From: JAWXUT01 sp044426075
GTDB taxonomy: Bacteria > Bacillota > Clostridia > Christensenellales > DTU072
Assembly (NCBI GenBank): GCA_044426075.1
Contig: JAWXUT010000002.1
Location: forward strand, 1 to 37,659
Length of the DNA: 37,659 nucleotides
Direction: 5' to 3'
In this document: piece after piece, positions 1 to 10,262 of the stretch
Numbering within the stretch: position 1 is the first letter of the stretch
Layout of the letters: each line of letters begins with the position of its first letter
Made by a program: the position numbers and the translations under genes
Notes under the pieces: model-generated
What the model saw: the letters and a program-made list of their open reading frames with translations, nothing else
The model's database searches: none
What the model was told of the DNA's origin: nothing

Positions 1-236
1 AATCCACAACAATGTACTACACGGGCATAAATCCCGACACAATGAAGCCTATATATGTACCAAAATCTGTAGAAGAAAAGCGCACCCAACGCGCACTAAT
101 GCAATATGGCAATCCCAAACACTACTCACTAGTAAAAAATGCCTTAATCGCCAACAAGCGCCTATATCTTATGGGAAACGCACCAAGTTGCCTCATTAAA
201 AACCACGTAAACGTTAAAGCAAACGGCAGAAAATAG
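1..236 (+). CDS. YgiQ-family (UPF0313) radical SAM protein, C-terminal end only
   Basis: The open frame runs in from the left edge. Codons before the first ATG (position 12) are open and read S-T-T-M-Y-Y-T-G, so that ATG is internal and the true start lies outside the window. The visible 77 or so residues match the C-terminal tail of YgiQ-type proteins: an MYYTG-x-x-P segment, a V-P-K stretch, an R-A-L-M-Q-Y-x-N-P motif, and a late L-M-G-x-x-x-x-C-L-I segment resembling the L-I-G...C-L-V of Escherichia coli YgiQ. The radical SAM cysteine motif is not in the window. The biochemical role of YgiQ is unknown. The gene stops at TAG (234-236) and is followed by a terminator. Family call is strong, function is not. 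Confidence 0.85.
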   Translation, partial: STTMYYTGINPDTMKPIYVPKSVEEKRTQRALMQYGNPKHYSLVKNALIANKRLYLMGNAPSCLIKNHVNVKANGRK

Positions 237-271
237 CAAATATATTAACCCATTGACAACAAAACAAAATT

Positions 272-299
272 AAAAGCACCACAAAATTGTGGTGCTTTT
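272..299. terminator. Bidirectional rho-independent terminator
   Basis: AAAAGCACCACAA (272-284) is the perfect complement of TTGTGGTGCTTTT (287-299), giving a strong stem with a T-run on each strand. It lies between the convergent ygiQ-like gene and the LRR lipoprotein gene and can end transcription from both sides. Confidence 0.9.
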
Positions 300-337
300 T
301 GCATATATAATTGCGTTATTTGTTTAAAATGCGGCTA

Positions 338-3055
338 TTAACCTACATATGTGCCTTCAACATATTCACACTCTAAAGCACCATAGTATTTATCACTCAT
401 AAATGTTTGCATTATCTTATAACTTGCGAAGTACATTGTCATGTTTGTGAGAGGGGTTCCAGTGAAAACCAATGTTGCTGTAAGACTGCCACCAAATACT
501 TTTTCTGCTTGAATATAAACTGATGTTAAGTTCTCGCAATAACTAAATGCACCAGTATCTACATATCTTACATTTGGACCCAAAACCACTGTTTCTACCC
601 CACTATACTTAAATGCGTTATCGTCTATCCAAAGGTCACTTCCAGTTGTAATTAACACAACTTTTTCCAGTGATTTACAACTATAGAATGCATCTACCCC
701 GATAGAAGTTAATGCGGATGAAGCGCTTATAAAGCTGGTTATATTGGTGTTTTCAAAGGCATATTTACCTATTGATTCAAGATTAGTTAATCCGCTAAAG
801 TCAAATGTTTTTAGTGCGGTGTCAATGAATGCACTGTCACAAATTTCTGTTATATTTGCAGGATATGTTATTGTAGCTGAAGTTAGTGCTACAAATGCAA
901 ACGCGCCACCTATTTCTGTAATTGTGTAGCCATCAATTGTAGCTGGAATGGTGATTGCAGTGCTTGTTCCCGTTTGAAATGCGGATACAATTCTAGCTGT
1001 TTTGCTGTCTTCATCAATAACCTCATAGGCATATGTAGCTTTATCAATTGTGATAATTTTTGATAGGCTTATAAAGTTGAACGCAACGCCACCAGTGCCC
1101 CAAACGCTCGTGCCTCCAGTAACCCACTCATCTTCATAAGCTGAAATTAGGCTATCTTGCACATATATTTTTAAATAATCATTGGTGTACTGACTGATTC
1201 CGCTATTTGCAGATGAAAAACTTGGTACATTTGTTGCATATAGATAAAGACTAATCATATCAGTATTAAACTCAAAAACCGCCTTGCCAACAGATGATAA
1301 ATTGTTAGTATACAAGTAAAGCGTTGTAAAGTTACATTGTGCAAAAGCGTAATCGCCGATTGTAGCAAGTTGGCTTTCAGTTGCGCTGCCGCCCGTAAAA
1401 ATAATATCAGTAAGACCGCTATTGTTAAATGCATTTTCGCCGATGCTTACTAAGCTGTCGGGAAGCGTAATTGTAGTAAGTTGTGCCGAACTATTTTTAT
1501 TAAGTCCACTAAAAGCAGATGCGCTTATACTCGTCAATCCTTCTGCAAGATAAACACCGCTCACTCCACCAGTAGACATTATCAAACCAGCTGATGTAGT
1601 TGCATATGTCTTTAATGCATAGCAATATTGGAAGCAGTATGCGGGAATAGTTGTAAGCCCACCATAACTTGCAACAGAAAGATATGAAGCACCTTCTGCA
1701 AGCTCAACAGCAGAATAAAAGTTTGCTAAGCTTGCGCTATATTGGAAGATATAAGAGCCCATATTTTCTGCTAAAATTGCAATGTTAGCATCAACCATAA
1801 CGCTTTTAAATCCACTATTATAGAAGCAATAGTCACCTAGATATGTAAGATTTTCATTTAAATACAGCGTGTCAGAGTAAGTTCTGGCGCCATAAACCGT
1901 ATCCCATACACAACCCGCAAACGCATATGTTCCTATATATTCTACATTGTTTAGTGCAGAATTTACCACTAATCGTGTGCAATTTTCAAAGGCATAGTCG
2001 CCTACTGTTGTTATGCTGTCGGTTAATGTTATGTATGCGGTTAGCCCTCTACACGCATAGTTGCCAACAGTTGTTATTGTATCCGCAAATGTTATGTATG
2101 ACGCACCAGATGTGGTCAATGCTGATGTTCCTACTTCTATAATTGTATAACCCTCAATTTCACTTGGTAAAGCTAGTGCAGTTTGGCTCTTGCCAGATGC
2201 CGTTAAACCAGTTATTTTTGCAGTGCCGTCTTCTTCACTAATAACCTCATATACAAACTGTATGTCATAATGCGCGTACAACTTTGTAATAGAACTATAC
2301 AAAAATTGATCGGTGTATTCTATTAGAGTGCCGCCGCCTTCGGGTTCCGTATACCAACCCATAAAGACATATCCACTTGCGCACATTCCCACTGAATCTT
2401 CACTATCGTTTGTTTTTTCCATATTGTACTCGGTGATTATGCCAGATGCCTCTTGCAAGGTGTAACCATATACTATATCAATATAATTTGTATATATTGT
2501 GTCATCAAAATATTGCTCCGCTAAACCAAAATCAAGATCCACCCTAAATGTTGGACTTATGTTTACTGTGTTTGTGCCTTTTGAACCAATTGATACGTAT
2601 TCTGATACCAATCCCACCGCTACCGCTATTTCTGTAACGCTGATTTCATATTCATATTGTGTGTCATAATCAACTATATTATCTAAGTAGTCTTGATAAT
2701 CTGGAGTGTATTCAATATTTATAACACTTGTAGTGGAATCGCTGCGGAAGGCTGTTTTTAATATGCGTTCGCCATTTATTACAACATAACTTATGGAATA
2801 TGCGTTTGTGTTGGTTAGATTAATTGTTACTAACACCGTTTCGCACACCTCATCTGTTACGCTTAAACAGAACAAATCGCCGTCAAAAGTTTCAAATTCA
2901 TTCAATATGCTCTTTCTGCTTATATCAACGCTATTTAAAGTGACACTTGTACTTGTTGTAGTTGTTGTGCCAGACATTCCGCACGCAACTACTGACATCA
3001 TTGCCACTAGCGACAAAGCTATTATCAACACTATTAATATGATTCTTTTTTTCAT
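338..3055 (-). CDS. BspA-type leucine-rich-repeat surface lipoprotein
   Basis: A 905-residue protein with a lipoprotein signal peptide: a basic start, a hydrophobic core and a lipobox V-V-A-C with the cysteine at residue 25. Around residues 222-263 sits an InlB B-repeat-like segment (F-M-G-W-Y-T...L-Y-A-H-Y). Two LRR_5 (BspA-type) blocks follow, starting near residues 267 and 678. Each is introduced by a similar Y-E-V-I-x-E linker and contains repeats of the form I-x-x-I-G-x-x-A-F. Such proteins are exposed adhesins or binding proteins in gut and oral bacteria; the ligand here is unknown. AGGAGG (complement of 3061-3066) decides the start. The gene begins 31 nt after the giant surface protein ends, so the two are probably co-transcribed. 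It ends at the terminator at 272-299. Lipid anchoring is inferred from the lipobox. Confidence 0.85.
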   Translation of the reverse strand: MKKRIILIVLIIALSLVAMMSVVACGMSGTTTTTSTSVTLNSVDISRKSILNEFETFDGDLFCLSVTDEVCETVLVTINLTNTNAYSISYVVINGERILKTAFRSDSTTSVINIEYTPDYQDYLDNIVDYDTQYEYEISVTEIAVAVGLVSEYVSIGSKGTNTVNISPTFRVDLDFGLAEQYFDDTIYTNYIDIVYGYTLQEASGIITEYNMEKTNDSEDSVGMCASGYVFMGWYTEPEGGGTLIEYTDQFLYSSITKLYAHYDIQFVYEVISEEDGTAKITGLTASGKSQTALALPSEIEGYTIIEVGTSALTTSGASYITFADTITTVGNYACRGLTAYITLTDSITTVGDYAFENCTRLVVNSALNNVEYIGTYAFAGCVWDTVYGARTYSDTLYLNENLTYLGDYCFYNSGFKSVMVDANIAILAENMGSYIFQYSASLANFYSAVELAEGASYLSVASYGGLTTIPAYCFQYCYALKTYATTSAGLIMSTGGVSGVYLAEGLTSISASAFSGLNKNSSAQLTTITLPDSLVSIGENAFNNSGLTDIIFTGGSATESQLATIGDYAFAQCNFTTLYLYTNNLSSVGKAVFEFNTDMISLYLYATNVPSFSSANSGISQYTNDYLKIYVQDSLISAYEDEWVTGGTSVWGTGGVAFNFISLSKIITIDKATYAYEVIDEDSKTARIVSAFQTGTSTAITIPATIDGYTITEIGGAFAFVALTSATITYPANITEICDSAFIDTALKTFDFSGLTNLESIGKYAFENTNITSFISASSALTSIGVDAFYSCKSLEKVVLITTGSDLWIDDNAFKYSGVETVVLGPNVRYVDTGAFSYCENLTSVYIQAEKVFGGSLTATLVFTGTPLTNMTMYFASYKIMQTFMSDKYYGALECEYVEGTYVG

Positions 3056-3086
3056 TTCTGCCTCCTATAACGTTTGCGCTATATTG

Positions 3087-6000
3087 CTATATTGCTCGCT
3101 TCTTTTTTACTATTATTACTACTATTCCGGCTATTGCAATTGCTGCAACCACGCCAATTATTATGCCTATTACAACCCAATTTGGTTCGGTGTTTAACTC
3201 AGTGCTGTTGCCCTCTTCGCTGTCATCATTAAAATCGTCATCAACATCTACGTCTTCATCATCAACACTGCCGATAATTGTGTTCAACTTAAAGTTTACT
3301 GACTCACTATATATACTTGCGCCGTCAACTACAATTTCAACCAACAACTCTTCACTCTCATTTAAAGTATATGTGCCACTTTCAACCAACTCGCCGTTTA
3401 TGTACAACTGGCAGCTTGAACTGTGTATGCCCGTAATAGAATATATACTTATTGTTACATAATCTTTATCAACTGCAACATCACCGCTGTCATCTACATA
3501 ATAATTGCCGTTGCCTATACTTAGTTGAATATCCTCTTCTTCTACATATCCCGTAACTGTCCACAAAACTGCAACTTCTGCATAGTTTGCGTCTGTTGGG
3601 GTGAATACAACTTCATATTCATTACTGCCCATTACAAGAATACTATCTTCCATACTAAATGAGCCAGCTAGAGTTGCACCATTTACATCTAGTACGACGC
3701 CCGCAATATCTGCAATATCAATTGTTGTGTTGTCACGATACAACGCTTTATATTCTGCAATTTCTATTGTTGGCTGCGCCTTATTAATTACTATATCCGC
3801 TGTTATAGTTGCGGTGTTGTAGTTTGCGGCTGAAACAGTCACCGTCACTGTATACTCACCCACGTTAATTGGATAACTATCAATTGTAACTGTGTGGATA
3901 TCTGTTGCACCCGTAACTGTCACAACGCAACCAGTGCCACTATATGTGTAAGTGCCACCGCTAACTTCAATGCCCGTTATATCTGCGTTTACTACAGATA
4001 ATGTGCCGTTTACTATTGTAATATCATAGTTTGCGTGCTCGGCTGAAGCTGTTATTGTAAAGGTGCCAACAATGTCGCCGACCTCATAGTCGCACTCATA
4101 TACTGTTGAGATTGAATCAGTTGAATACATTCCTTTTGTTAGGCAAGTAAAACCGCTTACCTCTTCGCCATATACAACAGATGTGCTAACTACGGTTACC
4201 GTAAGGCTTGCTTTGGTTACCGTAACTGACTTTTGTTTGCTATTTTCTGCTAGCATATAGTTGCTGTTGTTGATGCTTGCGTAAACCACATAATCGCCCA
4301 CATCCTTAATTGTACTATCGCATATTAGTGTAAAGTATAACTTTTCTGATGTAAAAACCTTTTGGCTATTGAAGTAGCTTTCTGCAACCTCAAACTCTGC
4401 ATTAATTTCACTTGCCGAATACACATATGTGTCTAGCAACGTGTATTCTCCATTAGACCAATCAAAGGTGATTTCTTTAGGTGTAACACTTATGATATTT
4501 GTGCCGCCACTTATATTGAACTTTACACTTTCAACATTGTTTATATATATAGAATTTAAGCTTGTAATGCTATATGTGCCTACGCTTAATGTGGCAAGAT
4601 AGCTATAATTATCCACAACAAATCCAACTTCTGCATCATAACTGCTGCCGCCAAGAACATATGTTATATCGCCGTTAAACTTGCTGTAGCACTCGCCATA
4701 TTCATATACAAATAACATTTCTGAAAAGTCAATATCAACTGTTGCCGCAACAACTGTAACTGTAAATTCACTTTGTGATAAGGTATAATTTGAGTTATCT
4801 AATGCTAGCTTTAATGTATAATTTCCAACCGCTAAAATGCTACTATCGCCCGATATAGTGTAAGAAACATTTACTGTGTCTCCGTCAAAAGGATCAGTAG
4901 CAAGTGTGGGTGTTATTGCTATTTCTGTAGCGGAATAGGTGTAAGTTGCCGCCAAATCTTCAACCGACAAGGTGGCAGTTGTTATATAAACACCGGTGTA
5001 TGATATTGTTTTTGTTGCATATGAATCGCTAGTTATAACAATTGAAATGCTTGTGTAAGACCCTGCATTTGTAAATGCGGGTGCATAATCTAGTTCATAA
5101 TTGTTGCCAGCATATGTGTATTTGTAAGTTATAGCGAACGTTGTTGTGTCTGGCAATGCATTTTTTAGCCCTATTGTGACTCCCTCTGTATCATACTCTT
5201 TTTTGTAAGAACCTTCATAGTAGTCGCCATCAACTGCAACATAGTTCTCATCTAAATTTCCTATTGTTATGCTGAATTCAAATGACCAAGTAGCTGAATT
5301 ATAAAAGTTACTATCTGTAGTTGTAAATGACAAGCTGTAATCGCCACAAGCAGAAGGCGCGCCGTCTAGCACATCCCCTTCTGCGTCATAATAAGTAATT
5401 GTGCCAAGGTCGCCTTCACCAACTGTTTTACCTGCCGTTGCACAATTAATTGTGGGGCTGAACACATCTCCAGTAAATAGCATACTATCTAACTCAAGGC
5501 TTAAATCTCTATCCGCCTTGCCTACCGTCAATGTACCCGAAACATAGCTTATTTCATATGACACTGAACTGCCACCGCTAACCGTAATGGTGTATTCATT
5601 TGGCTCGCTAGAACTGCTGTAATCACAAGTAAACTTTAGTGTGCCGATACTATCAACTGCACCATCTGCACGCTCAAAAAGCGTATATGTTGCGGTGTAA
5701 GTTGGAATAGAATCTTTATATTGTACCTCTAAATCATCTGCTGTAACGGTTAATTTAGCTTTATCTATAACCATTGTTCCGCCAGAAACGGTTAATTCAT
5801 TGTAGTTTGAATTGTTTTTATAATTGATTGTAGCCACATAACTATAGCTTCCAACATCAATATATCCATTTGAAGAAACCGCGGTGCCCGTGCTAGTTTT
5901 GTATGTAATAGTGTAGGCCGAAGTGTCACCCGCAATAGCTATTGCGTGATAATTGCCGTCATACGTGAAGCTACTATCCGTCCAGCTGAAAGTTTCTGCA

Positions 6001-9000
6001 ATATCTGCCTTTACAACGCTAAAGTAAGAATAGGTTGTACTTATTGTATAATTTGCAGCCGTAACAGAATTTGTATCCAACCTAATGTAATAACCCGAGC
6101 CAACCGCGCTTGTGCCTTGCTTATAACTTGTAGTAAATGTAGCACTAGCAAAGTTAACCACACCGATATCTTCGCCCTCAATAATTCCGCTGTTTTCTGG
6201 CAAGTAGTAAGAGTATTGAGACGTAGTAATTGCGCTGTTGTAAGCTATACTTTCTGCCATATTTATTGCAATAGTCAAACTGAGTTTTTCAATTGTAATT
6301 TTAAGTATTGGTAAGGTTATTGTATAATTTGCATATGTATCCGCAGAAATTGTTGCTTCTATTGTATAAATACCCGCATCTTTAGGATTATCACCCTTTG
6401 TACCACTGCCACTATATGAAGTAATTATATAAGTAAATGAAACATCGCTAGGTAAATCTAATGGCACAACTTGAGATAATTTAAATTCTTCGCCGTCATA
6501 GGTAATAGAACCGCCTATTCCGTCAATATATGTAAAGTCAGAATCTAAATAAGTTAAAACTGCCTTGTTTACAGTGTAAGTTCCACGCACTTCAAATAAC
6601 ATTGTGTTTGTAGTTGAAGCAAATGTTAGCAAAACATAGTATGTGCCCGCGTTTTTTAGCGCTGTGCCCTCTGCAATCACAGTGGTGTAACTGCTGTCAG
6701 AATACCAAGTTATCGTTTTTGTATAATCGCTATATTCAGTTGTAATTGTAAACATTTGTAGTCCAAAAACATCAGTTGCGGTTGTATCGTCGGAAACAGA
6801 ATATGTAGTGCTATAGTTCTTTGCAGATACACTATTGATTTTTTCTTTATATGCCATTCTGTCGGAAGCAAACTGCAATGTGTAAACATCGGCTGCAGTA
6901 TCCGCATAGCTTGACCACTGAGAAATATTTGTTACTGTATAGGCTAATGTATTTGAAGTAGCTGTGTATGCGCTGTCATTATACATTATAGAATTTGTGG
7001 GAACTGACTCATCATCACTCCACTTTGATGCAGTTGTGTATAATAGTGAGATTGAAGCTGTGGTTGCCACCTCATCAAACATACATAACTCGCTAAAGTT
7101 TCTAACTTCGCTCACTGTTGAGCCACTTTGTAGCGTTTGGGCTACAGCAAAGCCACTGCCAGTTGCAGTAACTGTGCTTCTTGTTATAGTGCCATTGTTG
7201 CTATAAACTAACCCCGCGCAATTATCTGCAATAGTAAGGTAAGCTGTTATGTTTTGAACTGTGCCATAATTTGTGTTTATTAATCCGCTTGTTGCAGTCA
7301 CGCTGCCAATAACATATAGGTCTGTTATTGTTCCATTATAGCCAACGATATCAAATAAATATGTGTATAGCCCCGAAATTGAATAACCACCGCCGTCATA
7401 GTATCCACTAAATGATGATATAGTAGGCACTGCATAGCCTATAAATGACAAGTCTGCCACTTGCTTTAAGTAAACGCTGCTATAGTCATCACTATTTGCC
7501 ACAAGCGCCAAATCTTCAATTGAAACAATTAGATATGGGTCAAGTATTGTGCCAGAGCCTTGCAAACTTCCGCTTGCGTAAATTGTAGCTTTATCTTCGC
7601 TAGACTTAATTGTGGTTAAATCGCTGTTATATGCGGTGTAATTACTATCTTCTAAAAGCGCTACCACTATCGTTTCTATTTCGTCTTGCAACTCGCAATT
7701 AAAGATATTTATATCGCTTGCAAGTGTTGCGCTCTTTTCTACATTAGCTATATTGCTGTAATAAAGCACATCAACTAAGGTATTTATGGAATATGTGTCG
7801 CTGTCTGCTGCAAAGTAGGGGTTTTCTGTTGAGAAATTCCCTATGATATCTTTGCCGTCATCATTTGTAGCTATCGCATAATAATTTAAATCTAGCAATC
7901 CGTTTGCTGTGTTTATGTGATAATAACTATCTGTTATTGTGCCATTAATTGTATAATAAATATTGTCTATAATTTGCTTGTAACCGTTGATTCCAACCAA
8001 TCCACCCGCATTTATGTAAGTTGCACCAGTTACATCTGCATTAACATAGCAATTAGAAATTGTGCCATAATTTGTATAACAAAGCCCACTAAATGTGCCA
8101 GTAACCGCGCTTATATCCGCAGAATACACAATATTTACATTAGAAATTGTGCCGTTGTTTGTATTTGCAACTATGCCAAAATTTGAAGTTGAAGCTGTAA
8201 TTGTAACATCAATTAAAGTGGTATCTATAAATTGAGCATTGGTAGCTATTGTTCCAAACAATGAAGAACTGCCAATATTAAGCCCCACAATAGTGTGTCC
8301 GTTGCCGTCAAATATGCCGTTTAGTGCAGAAACCTTCCACTGTGCGTAGTTATCGAGATACAAATCTGCCATTAAAATGTAGTGTGCTGTTGTATCAATA
8401 GTTGTACTGGAGCTATTGCAGAAGTATTTCGCAAAATCATCTTCACTGTAGATGTAAATTTTTCTTGTGCCAACAGTAGTTGAACTGTCGCTTGATGTCT
8501 TTGTATTGTAAATTTCTCTATCAGATAAGAATTTAAGTGTATAAACGTTGCCCTCATCAGTGCTGTAGTACACCCAATAATCGCTACTTGCAAATGTTGT
8601 TGTAAATGAATCACCCGTGCTGTAGTAAACATCATCATAGTACATTATTGAATTTGTGGGAACTGACTCATCATCACTCCAACTTGAGGCAGTTGTGTAT
8701 AATAATTCAGATGTGCCCGAGTTTTCATTAAACATATTGTATGTGCTTATATTTCTCACAACATTAACTGTGCCACTATTATATCCGCATATAGCATAAC
8801 AACCGTCTACACCCGTTGCGCTAACACTACAATTGGTGATTTTGCCCCCGTCATTATGAGCAACCAAACCCGAACTGTTAGTTTCCTTAAAGTTTATAAT
8901 GGCGGTTATATTTTGAATAGTGCCTTCGTTCATATATACAAAAGCACTTAAATCACTTGTAACGCTGCCTATTAAATACAAATCTGTTATTGTGGCAGTA

Positions 9001-10232
9001 TCTGCAACTTTCTCAAATAAATATTTATATAATCCAGATATTGAATATCCATTGCCGTCATAATATCCACCGAATGATGCAATTATACTTATTTCATATC
9101 CAACAAAAGATAAGTCTGCTACTTGTTTAACATATACATCAGCTTGGCAATATGTGTCATCTGTTGCCATTAGTGTTAAATCTGCAATTGATGTAATTAA
9201 ATATGGGTCATCACTTGTGCCCGTGCCTTGCAAACTTTCGCTTGCAGTAACATTTGCATTAGTTGAACTCGTTTTAATTGTAATTAAATCGCTGTTATAT
9301 GCTGTGTAATAACTGCTGTTTGATATAAGATCTTTAATAAGTGTTTCTAAATCGCTTGATAATAAGCAGTTGAAAATATTTATATTGCTTGCAAGTGTTG
9401 CACTCTTTTGTTCATCAACAATATTACTATAGTAAATTGCATCAACTAAGGTGTTTATGCTATAAACATTGCTTTCTGCTATTATATAGCCTTTGCCTTC
9501 TGTGTATACAGGTGGTGTAACATCTGAATCACCACTGCCAGTATATTCATTTGCAAAATAGGATACTGTGCTGTCGTATTCGCCATCAAATGAAATGTCA
9601 TAATAGCTATTTGCGATGCTTCCATTATCATAATTCCACCAAACAAGTCCACCAACAAGCACATTATCTTGCGCATTTTGTAGGTCAATTGCAATATAAC
9701 AATCGGAAATACTACCCTCATTTAAGTAGCATAATCCACCAAAATCAGCTGATTTGATAATATCTGCTGTTGCTACAATGTTGATGTTACTAATCTCACC
9801 CTTGTTAGACTGCGCAATAAATGCGCCCTTCTCACCCACAGTTATTGTAGCATCAATTAGCGTTGTATCTTTAAATGCGCCCTCAATTGAACCAAACATA
9901 GAAGTTGTGCCAATATTTAACCCCACAATTGTGTGTCCGTTACCATCAAAAACGCCCGCTAAACTGCTTACTTGCATTGCGGGATAGTTGTCAAGATATA
10001 AGTCTTGCATCAATATATATGTTGTTGTACTAGGGATTGTTATACTTTCTTCTCCGCAAAAGGCGGTAGAAAACTCATCTTCATTATTAATATATACTAC
10101 TTCTTCTACTTCAATAGTAGCCTCATAAGTGGTATCTGCCGAAACAAACCCACTAACATTAAATATTACTTGCGCTAAGATTACACACATCAATAGCACA
10201 AGTGTTGCGTAAACTTTTAATCTTTTAGTCAT
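3087..10232 (-). CDS. Giant cell-surface protein with GLUG modules and MBG/YDG-type repeats, C-terminal membrane anchor
   Basis: A 2381-residue secreted protein. The start is ATG at 10232, preceded by GGAGG (complement of 10238-10242) with 5 nt spacing; an in-frame TTG at 10244 overlaps that SD and is rejected. A Sec signal peptide (basic residues, hydrophobic core, V-S-A near residue 33) has no lipobox. Two tandem copies of a module of about 550 residues follow, with F-D-G-N-G-H-T-I-V-G near residues 91 and 638 and GLUG-like G-x-I-x-N/D-x-x-x segments. From about residue 1145 to 2220 there are many MBG_2/YDG-like beta domains, typically Y-x-G-x-x-x-x...G-x-Y-T-x-x-x. An acidic spacer (about 2320-2350), one transmembrane helix and K-K-K-R-A-I end the protein. 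Stalk-like adhesin is the likely role; no enzyme motif is visible. Third-last gene of the surface locus, 30 nt after the flippase gene. Confidence 0.8.
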   Translation of the reverse strand: MTKRLKVYATLVLLMCVILAQVIFNVSGFVSADTTYEATIEVEEVVYINNEDEFSTAFCGEESITIPSTTTYILMQDLYLDNYPAMQVSSLAGVFDGNGHTIVGLNIGTTSMFGSIEGAFKDTTLIDATITVGEKGAFIAQSNKGEISNINIVATADIIKSADFGGLCYLNEGSISDCYIAIDLQNAQDNVLVGGLVWWNYDNGSIANSYYDISFDGEYDSTVSYFANEYTGSGDSDVTPPVYTEGKGYIIAESNVYSINTLVDAIYYSNIVDEQKSATLASNINIFNCLLSSDLETLIKDLISNSSYYTAYNSDLITIKTSSTNANVTASESLQGTGTSDDPYLITSIADLTLMATDDTYCQADVYVKQVADLSFVGYEISIIASFGGYYDGNGYSISGLYKYLFEKVADTATITDLYLIGSVTSDLSAFVYMNEGTIQNITAIINFKETNSSGLVAHNDGGKITNCSVSATGVDGCYAICGYNSGTVNVVRNISTYNMFNENSGTSELLYTTASSWSDDESVPTNSIMYYDDVYYSTGDSFTTTFASSDYWVYYSTDEGNVYTLKFLSDREIYNTKTSSDSSTTVGTRKIYIYSEDDFAKYFCNSSSTTIDTTAHYILMADLYLDNYAQWKVSALNGIFDGNGHTIVGLNIGSSSLFGTIATNAQFIDTTLIDVTITASTSNFGIVANTNNGTISNVNIVYSADISAVTGTFSGLCYTNYGTISNCYVNADVTGATYINAGGLVGINGYKQIIDNIYYTINGTITDSYYHINTANGLLDLNYYAIATNDDGKDIIGNFSTENPYFAADSDTYSINTLVDVLYYSNIANVEKSATLASDINIFNCELQDEIETIVVALLEDSNYTAYNSDLTTIKSSEDKATIYASGSLQGSGTILDPYLIVSIEDLALVANSDDYSSVYLKQVADLSFIGYAVPTISSFSGYYDGGGYSISGLYTYLFDIVGYNGTITDLYVIGSVTATSGLINTNYGTVQNITAYLTIADNCAGLVYSNNGTITRSTVTATGSGFAVAQTLQSGSTVSEVRNFSELCMFDEVATTASISLLYTTASKWSDDESVPTNSIMYNDSAYTATSNTLAYTVTNISQWSSYADTAADVYTLQFASDRMAYKEKINSVSAKNYSTTYSVSDDTTATDVFGLQMFTITTEYSDYTKTITWYSDSSYTTVIAEGTALKNAGTYYVLLTFASTTNTMLFEVRGTYTVNKAVLTYLDSDFTYIDGIGGSITYDGEEFKLSQVVPLDLPSDVSFTYIITSYSGSGTKGDNPKDAGIYTIEATISADTYANYTITLPILKITIEKLSLTIAINMAESIAYNSAITTSQYSYYLPENSGIIEGEDIGVVNFASATFTTSYKQGTSAVGSGYYIRLDTNSVTAANYTISTTYSYFSVVKADIAETFSWTDSSFTYDGNYHAIAIAGDTSAYTITYKTSTGTAVSSNGYIDVGSYSYVATINYKNNSNYNELTVSGGTMVIDKAKLTVTADDLEVQYKDSIPTYTATYTLFERADGAVDSIGTLKFTCDYSSSSEPNEYTITVSGGSSVSYEISYVSGTLTVGKADRDLSLELDSMLFTGDVFSPTINCATAGKTVGEGDLGTITYYDAEGDVLDGAPSACGDYSLSFTTTDSNFYNSATWSFEFSITIGNLDENYVAVDGDYYEGSYKKEYDTEGVTIGLKNALPDTTTFAITYKYTYAGNNYELDYAPAFTNAGSYTSISIVITSDSYATKTISYTGVYITTATLSVEDLAATYTYSATEIAITPTLATDPFDGDTVNVSYTISGDSSILAVGNYTLKLALDNSNYTLSQSEFTVTVVAATVDIDFSEMLFVYEYGECYSKFNGDITYVLGGSSYDAEVGFVVDNYSYLATLSVGTYSITSLNSIYINNVESVKFNISGGTNIISVTPKEITFDWSNGEYTLLDTYVYSASEINAEFEVAESYFNSQKVFTSEKLYFTLICDSTIKDVGDYVVYASINNSNYMLAENSKQKSVTVTKASLTVTVVSTSVVYGEEVSGFTCLTKGMYSTDSISTVYECDYEVGDIVGTFTITASAEHANYDITIVNGTLSVVNADITGIEVSGGTYTYSGTGCVVTVTGATDIHTVTIDSYPINVGEYTVTVTVSAANYNTATITADIVINKAQPTIEIAEYKALYRDNTTIDIADIAGVVLDVNGATLAGSFSMEDSILVMGSNEYEVVFTPTDANYAEVAVLWTVTGYVEEEDIQLSIGNGNYYVDDSGDVAVDKDYVTISIYSITGIHSSSCQLYINGELVESGTYTLNESEELLVEIVVDGASIYSESVNFKLNTIIGSVDDEDVDVDDDFNDDSEEGNSTELNTEPNWVVIGIIIGVVAAIAIAGIVVIIVKKKRAI
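6982..7046. repeat. Internal DNA repeat, copy 2 (within second GLUG module)
   Basis: Positions 6991-7022 are identical over 32 nt to 8650-8681, with further similarity on both sides. The repeat encodes the W-S-D-D-E-S-V-P-T-N-S-I-M-Y segment that closes each large module of the giant surface protein. The spacing of 1659 nt equals 553 codons, so the modules are in frame. Confidence 0.85.
8641..8704. repeat. Internal DNA repeat, copy 1 (within first GLUG module)
   Basis: Partner of the repeat at 6982-7046; 32 identical nucleotides at 8650-8681. It marks the end of the first of two tandem modules in the giant surface protein gene. Confidence 0.85.
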
Positions 10233-10262
10233 ACTGACCTCCAAATTTTTTAAAGTTTCCCC

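Noticed and set aside
253..258. TTGACA after the YgiQ-like gene
   Set aside because: No -10 box or downstream gene on the plus strand; a terminator follows.
5946..6314. Plus-strand open frames across the giant surface genes (for example 122 codons here)
   Set aside because: They mirror the biased codon use of the minus-strand genes, are cysteine- and isoleucine-rich without pattern, and lack ribosome binding sites.
10233..10244. TTG start four codons upstream for the giant surface protein
   Set aside because: The TTG overlaps the GGAGG that serves the ATG at 10232.
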